Assembly: GCA_019915015.1 (NCBI GenBank)
Contig: JAHBBC010000011.1
Span: 1,240,001-1,304,000, forward strand
Source: Auriscalpium vulgare
Lineage: Eukaryota > Basidiomycota > Agaricomycetes > Russulales > Auriscalpiaceae
Reading direction: 5' to 3'
Length of the DNA: 64,000 nt
Position numbers and translations under genes: made by a program. Shown in pieces: positions 58,783-64,000 of this stretch. The notes beneath the pieces are model-generated. The model did not search any database. It worked only from the letters and a program-made list of their open reading frames with translations, and had not been told where the DNA came from. Each line of letters begins with the position of its first letter. The first letter of the stretch is position 1.

Positions 58783-59948
58783 CGAAGAGGGACGGGGGGT
58801 GAAGCGAGAGGACGGCGTAAGCACTGATGTTTTGTTCGTTTATGTCTTTGTATCCGCGGTCTTGAATCCCCCAGTTACTGTTCTTTATCGACGCCATCGG
58901 CAGACGAACAGTGAATCTTTGTACGAGCTGAGGCAAAGCGACATTCTGCGAACGGTATGTCAGCACCCAGTCCTCGGAAGACAATTGACACGCACCAAAT
59001 GTCCAAAAGCCCACAACAAGCCATGGCAGGCTGGTGTCAGAGGACGCTGGCAGAAAAGAGGGCAATTCTAAACGAAGAGGTGCAACGAACGCCTTTTGAG
59101 GGGGGGACCAGATATGGTGAGGACACACATACCCTGACCTTCGCGCCGTTGTGAACTATTTCGCCACGAGCTCGGCACACAACGAGCCTTTTGTTCTTCC
59201 ACGCGATTTCACTCGAGCACCCCACGCCTTGTCAACGATGAGTGTCGAGCGCGTGCACTTCTGAGAAAACAAGAACGACTGAAGGGGGTTCAAGAGATGA
59301 TCGATTCGATGATCGCTTACCGTCGTCCTGCAGTGTGGACGTGGGCACCATGTAGACGTCAATTTATTGTCTTGATAAGTTCCGCTGGCGCGAAGCTGGG
59401 ACCACACCTGACAACGAGTGGACAGCCTTTCGGCAGCAGGAAGACGGAGGGCACCCTAACATTGCTATGGACGACGTCGCGAGGATGGTCCAGTAGCGAC
59501 TGAACTACCAGCATCGACACTCAGGAAGGCCTGTAATCTGTGAAAAACACAGTATATATCCATCCCTATGCTCTAAGACTGACCTCGAACACGCTGAAGC
59601 CCGACCGGCCTCCCAAATCTCTGTGAAAACTCCCGTTCTCCCGTTTTCTTGTCTATCACCAGACCGGCAGCCTAGGTCTCCATAGAAGTCAAGTCGAGGC
59701 TCCTCATTGACCACGAGCACGACGCTCGAAGAGAAACCGACATTTGACAAAGGGAGAGGACACGAAGGACTTGAAAGTTGAAGAGACAAACCCTGTACTC
59801 TGAGTCTGGCAGGGACGGGCCGGGAGACGACGTATGCACGGCATGAGGCGTGGGAAACACCGCCATCTGCCTCCGCTCTCCAATGCTCCAACTCTTCCTT
59901 CGCAACGACCACCAGCTCCCTGCTCGTACTCACATCGAGTAGTCTACG
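58783..59948. other. Intergenic, nothing recognised
   Basis: 1.17 kb between the zinc-finger gene and the intronless gene at 59949. Short open frames lack recognisable content. The long minus-strand frame entering from 61025 is treated as an antisense shadow. Confidence 0.4.
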
Positions 59949-61316
59949 ATGCCGCTTGCATCGTCTGGGGCCTGGACGTCCATCGGACGTCAGGCATCCC
60001 ACATCATCCAGGCGCCGAACATAGGACGCAGTCGAGGACTGCACACCCGTCTGCCCCAGCCATCCACCACCCAGCGTCTTCTTAAGCAAACCACCGGCCT
60101 CTTCAAGGCCTTCGTAGGCCATCTTACTACCCCCGGAACACTCCGTCAGCCCGCCAGCGCCGGACGTGCCCTGCATGCCGCAACTACACGCGGCCCTACC
60201 ATCCAGAGCGGGCTCTCGCTCTCCGCCAGGCAGGCCCTCGCACGACCCTTCGGTGCACCACGGCTGCCGCGCCCACCCGTCGTGCCGCGCAGCATCGCCC
60301 AGGTTGGGCTCGGGACGGCGCGCAACTTCTCGACGGGGCGGCCCATCTTCCAGAGCCTTGCGGACAACGTGCCCGTCGCGGGCCGCGCATTCGTCGAGGC
60401 GGACTGGGAGCTCCGTGTGAAGGAGGAGCGCAAGCAGATAGCGTGCGGCGCGAAGAAGGCAGAGAAGGCGAAGGCGAAGAAGGCCGTGCGTGCGGAGGAG
60501 GTGCACTTCCACCCCGCTGCGTCGGCCGCAGACAAGGAGAACGAGGCCGAGCTCGAGCACTACTTCCCGGCCCCTCCCACCCCCGCCGTCTCCACCACCC
60601 TGCTCGTGCCCCTCGCCCCCACCCCGACTTCCCGTATCCCTCTCTCTCCCACCGCGCCGTCGGCATCCGCCCACCCACTTTTGCCCTTCGTTGAACTCTC
60701 TGCGCTGCGTTACGACCACGCACAGCATTCCCAGCGCGTCTCCGCGCTCTTCGCACGCCTGGACGCCGCGAGCGTATGGGACGCCGGCGCACAGTGCGAC
60801 GTGCACGGCGACCCACGCGGCGCCAGTGTCCTGCGCGTGCGCTTTGTGGGATGGGAGGCGAACGCCGTGCGCGGCATTATCGGCGAGAGCGGGTCCGGGT
60901 GGTGCATCCTCGAGGAGGAGCGCGCGGAGGCACAGCAGCAGGCGGAGAGCGAGGTCGAAGACGTGCTCGAGTACCTGAGCTCGAGCGGCGTGAGCGACTT
61001 CTCGCACGCCTTTGGCGAGCAGCACACAGACATGGATCCCGCGCAGTCGTTCGTCCTCCCGACGCTCGACTTTTCAGCCGCCTTCGTCCAGTCGCCCATG
61101 GTGTCGCGCTCAGTGTCTTGGGAGTCGTTCTCCGACATGACGAGCGAGCCGTCCGACGGTGTAGTCGAAGTCGACATGTTCACAGGGAGGCCCGCAAGTG
61201 TGGGGTCTGCGTCTGAGCGTTGGACGGAGGTATCATCCAGCGCTGGTACGTGGCTAGGTTTCAGCTCTGCGTTTGAGCAACGTATGGAGGAGGGTCCAAG
61301 GGAGGTGATGTTTTGA
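59949..61316 (+). CDS. Intronless protein of 455 aa, unknown function
   Basis: ATG 59949 starts MPLASSGAWTSIGRQASHII. The first 120 residues are rich in Arg, Ser, Thr and Ala with almost no acidic residues, as in mitochondrial targeting sequences. A more conserved-looking block follows: TARNFSTGRPIFQSLADNVP VAGRAFVEADWEL. Then come a Lys/Ala helix (KQIACGAKKAEKAKAKKAVR), a Pro/Thr linker and a folded-looking region (VELSALRYDHAQHSQRVSAL and ASVLRVRFVGWEANAVRGII). The C-terminus is acidic and Ser-rich, stop at 61316. Absence of introns is unusual beside its neighbours. A 506-codon frame runs antisense (59505-61025), but codon composition and the targeting-like N-terminus favour plus. I do not recognise a named family. 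Confidence 0.7.
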   Translation: MPLASSGAWTSIGRQASHIIQAPNIGRSRGLHTRLPQPSTTQRLLKQTTGLFKAFVGHLTTPGTLRQPASAGRALHAATTRGPTIQSGLSLSARQALARPFGAPRLPRPPVVPRSIAQVGLGTARNFSTGRPIFQSLADNVPVAGRAFVEADWELRVKEERKQIACGAKKAEKAKAKKAVRAEEVHFHPAASAADKENEAELEHYFPAPPTPAVSTTLLVPLAPTPTSRIPLSPTAPSASAHPLLPFVELSALRYDHAQHSQRVSALFARLDAASVWDAGAQCDVHGDPRGASVLRVRFVGWEANAVRGIIGESGSGWCILEEERAEAQQQAESEVEDVLEYLSSSGVSDFSHAFGEQHTDMDPAQSFVLPTLDFSAAFVQSPMVSRSVSWESFSDMTSEPSDGVVEVDMFTGRPASVGSASERWTEVSSSAGTWLGFSSAFEQRMEEGPREVMF

Positions 61317-62409
61317 TAGTTTAAATCATGTATTGGAATCGTTGGCTCTTACCTCTTTTTATCTGCCTGTTCTCAGTTACTGAGCTGCTGTACCACACAC
61401 CGCTGCCCACCCTCATTATTTCACATATACGCTTTCAAATCCTGCGATCAAGTTCTCTCTTGTGCCTACATTTTCTGCCGCGTCCGTGCGGTTGCACGCG
61501 TGTAGTGCGCTGTGAGGTCATGCGCTTGCTGACAGCGTTACAATTGTTACAGCACCAGAGCGAGACAACTTGGCAGCGCAACGAAGATGATGAAGCCGGG
61601 CTCCCCGTCGTCCCTGTGTATTCAGAATGCAGGAGCAAACAAAATGAATAGTGCCAGTCGATGCAGTAGTGCCGTGCATGAATTCATGAAATCCGAGTGC
61701 GTAAATCATATCGGAGACAACAGGGACGTGCACTGGCCGTTATCAACAATTCCCATCCCACTACTCCGGTGCAGCGACGGCTGACGACTCCCACTTCAGC
61801 CCAAAGCATTTGGGCAGCTGTTGCCAGACCTGTTCGTGTATAGCTGCCTGGTCTGTCTGAACTGCCTCCTCACATGCCTGGCAGACTCTCTCTGGCACGT
61901 TTCCAAGCACAGAGGCAAACATGTTGAAGGCATCCACAGTGCTCTGTGACAAGAGGCGACGAGGCAATATACCTCGTCCATCTCTGCAGGCTTGGTGACC
62001 GCCCCCCCGTGAACTTGATGATGGTATCATGTTGCAGATCCACCAGCGGTGAAGGTCGAGACACCTCACGATCCCACACTACACGCCTTATATAGCATGG
62101 TGTATGTACGTGTCGACGCGCTAATCTAAGCATGTAATCACTCGGTCCCCCTTTGCACATTACCGTGCACAATAGCTCCCCAGCGCTTTCCCTCCTTTCC
62201 CTGAGATCTCGTTGATGCCGAGAAGCATCAAGAAGCTGTCAATGTGACGTCAGCTGTCAGCGGCAGATCCCCCGGAGCGGAAGGGAGCGGGAGCGGGACG
62301 GGACAACGGAACGGGGCCGGAGCGCTCGGCAGCGTCGGCTGCCGCCGCGCCCCCACGTGACACTCAACAAACTCATCGCGCGTATCCTAAGTCCTTCCCG
62401 CCTGGCACC
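61317..62409. other. Intergenic with a possible gene remnant; upstream region of KDZ element
   Basis: Nothing certain except the short remnant at 61761-61953. A G-rich run (gggagcgggagcgggacggg) lies at 62281-62305. The left end of the KDZ element is presumably within this region but cannot be identified without its right end. Confidence 0.4.
61761..61953 (-). pseudogene. Possible last-exon remnant (BTB-protein-like tail)
   Basis: After an acceptor-like TTGTCACAG at about 61954, minus reads STVDAFNMFASVLGNVPERV CQACEEAV, then IHEQVWQQLPKCFGLKW, stop at 61761. The ending WxxLPxxFGLxW resembles C-termini of fungal BTB-domain proteins. No BTB domain is found upstream, so it looks like a fragment. 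Confidence 0.3.
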
Positions 62410-64000
62410 ATGGCTCCCCAGAAGCCCCAGCGTAGCGTCACTAGGGCCAAGGGACTCTCCAAGTCATGTCTCACCATCCGCCACCGACCGGGGTTGTCAA
62501 GCCACGAGGTCCTCAGGGCACATAAGCAGCAGGAACGGAAGAAGGCTGAGGGGAAGAAGAGAGCACAGGACATAGCAGGTGCGTCGCGATAAAGTCTCAT
62601 AATTCACGCAGTACTGAAAGGTATTGTTCTATTTAGCTATGAGTGAGCGGGAGCGCGACGGCATAGTCGCAATGGATCTCGACGGACCGTTCAGCCACGA
62701 TCTCGGTCATGACGACAATGACTATCAAGAGGCACTGCACTCGGTGCCCCCCGGTGAAGAGGGCTTCGAGTTCAGCCACGAAGGCGGCGAGTTCCAGGTT
62801 TTATCTGCCTTTGTCCATGACCTGGCAGACTCAATATAGTACGTATATTTAACCTTCACTTCCTGCCGCATTTGACCCGAGACCCAGCTGTCGAACGGAC
62901 CACCGCCTGCGTCGGGACCGCGTAGAGCGTCGCAATAATCAATGGGCCATGCAGTACGAAAATCTAGTCGACGCATTCCTCGCCTATCGCGAACGTGCAA
63001 AATTCTCGGACCTTCAGCCGCAGGAGGAAGCAGCCAGCGGCGCTCTGGAAGGCTCTCGTTTCGTACTCGAGACGATTGATTTATTCGGTGCGCACCCTCC
63101 TCCCCTTGCACCATTGATATCTAATGATAGACACACAGATCGTAGCAACCGCACTTTTGTCCCAGGACCTGGCGACGTCTTCGCCAACGTCACCATCATC
63201 CACGCCGGCTTCCTCGGCTGCTCACCTCTTCAACCGACAGTTGCCGTTTCCATCCGCACACTCGAGCACTACCGCCAGAGCCATCGCACTTGCCCTCGTG
63301 TAAGCATCCAGGCTCAAGTCCGCACGCTGTGCCATATGCACAATGTACGTTGTTTTTCCTTTGTGTTACATATATTGGCTCATGCGGTACAGGTTCCCTA
63401 TCGCGAGTACTTATGCGAGCAGTTCAGCATCGCCTACGATACGTACCTGGAGATCCTGCACCGCGTTGGTAAACGCGTCAACGTCGCTCTGGCACGCGAT
63501 ACTCCGAATTGGCGACTTCACAACACCTGCCCCGCGTGTTTCTACAAGTTGGTCGACGAGCCGGAGCTTATTTACTCATTCATGTGCGAGATGGACGGCA
63601 ATAACTCCCTCAAACGCACAGAGGCGTCCGTCCGCAATCAAGTGGAGCGCCTTGATGGCCGCAGGACCCGATCCGACTACTGGCTAACTCCGGAGGACGT
63701 CGATGTCTTCAAGGATGAGGTCAAGGGAAGCTTGGTGCGTGCCTCTTTCTTCTTTGCGCATATTTACTAATCCTGATACACCGTTTATTTGTTAGAATCA
63801 GAATCAGGGCAAAGTTGCCGACCCTGCTCCGCTGGCTGACGACGCCGACGCCGACGATGCCGGCGCCTGGGAAGACATGAATACTGTTGACGGGACCGAG
63901 CAATGCCTACAGCGATGGGCCAACGCCGCCCCCGAAGAGCGCAAGCGTATGTGGGCAATGTTTGCGGAGAGTGGGATTTTCTTGGTGGCTTGCCGACACG
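62410..64000 (+). CDS. KDZ-family transposase, 5' part (runs off right edge)
   Basis: ATG 62410 (MAPQKPQRSVTRAKGLSKSC) opens the N-terminal region typical of basidiomycete Kyakuja-Dileera-Zisupton transposases. The conserved run reads FSHEGGEFQVLSAFVHDLAD, RRDRVERRNNQWAMQYENLV DAFLAY and VSIRTLEHYRQSHRTCPRVS. It continues with YREYLCEQFSIAYDTYLEIL, then the Cys cluster NTCPACFYKLVDEPELIYSF MCEMDGNNSLKR, where the Asp of MDGNNSLKR begins the catalytic core. Just before the edge stands MFAESGIFLVACRH, another KDZ hallmark. Introns near 62579, 62838, 63089, 63346 and 63734 have GT-AG borders and no frameshift is needed in the visible part, so this copy may be functional. The ends of the element are not visible. 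Confidence 0.9.

Noticed and set aside
59505..61025. 506-codon open frame on minus
   Set aside because: It is antisense to the 455-residue plus frame, which has a better start, a targeting-like N-terminus and a stop followed by UTR-like sequence. The minus translation is Leu/Arg/Gly-biased as expected for GC-rich antisense.

Overview
The window reads as genomic DNA of a filamentous basidiomycete, most likely an Agaricomycete. Genes are split by many short GT-AG introns of about 45-70 bases. The gene set includes a fungal Dicer, CDC42, SF3B4, DBR1, EMC4, a spartin/senescence-domain protein and a BRE4/ArAE-2-type transporter. DNA transposons of the kinds common in mushroom-forming fungi are present, including a KDZ transposase at the right edge. 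The species cannot be named from the sequence.

Layout. At 1-868 (minus) lies the 5' part of a calcineurin-like phosphoesterase. At 1816-5206 is a PIF/Harbinger-like transposon with 67-bp perfect terminal inverted repeats, an accessory Myb/SANT-like gene and a frameshifted DDE transposase; it ends about 365 bp upstream of a Dicer gene (5571-10320). That Dicer has intact RNase III domains but several frameshifts in its helicase. Next come a polyamine oxidase, an AhpD-like protein, a proline-rich WD40 protein and CDC42, all on plus. A small secreted-protein gene (minus, about 22.3 kb) follows.

At 23195-30055 lies a 6.86-kb DNA transposon with 32-bp inverted repeats and a perfect 8-bp target-site duplication. 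Its single large gene joins an N-terminal Ulp1-like cysteine protease, a zinc finger and a P-element/THAP9-like RNase H-fold transposase. A four-helix membrane protein then diverges from SF3B4. Between SF3B4 and DBR1 sits a second, intron-containing, start-less copy of CDC42, bracketed by two diverged copies of the roughly 0.4-kb SF3B4-DBR1 spacer.

The right half carries an unrecognised gene, EMC4, the senescence-domain gene, three paralogous F-box genes in different states of decay, the transporter, a protein with repeated FGKxxG motifs, a C2H2 zinc-finger protein, an intronless unknown protein and the 5' half of a KDZ transposase. Most core cellular genes are intact, whereas frameshifts and stops concentrate in transposon genes, the Dicer helicase, the CDC42 copy and two F-box copies. 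That suggests real decay rather than uniform assembly error, although consensus errors cannot be excluded from sequence alone.
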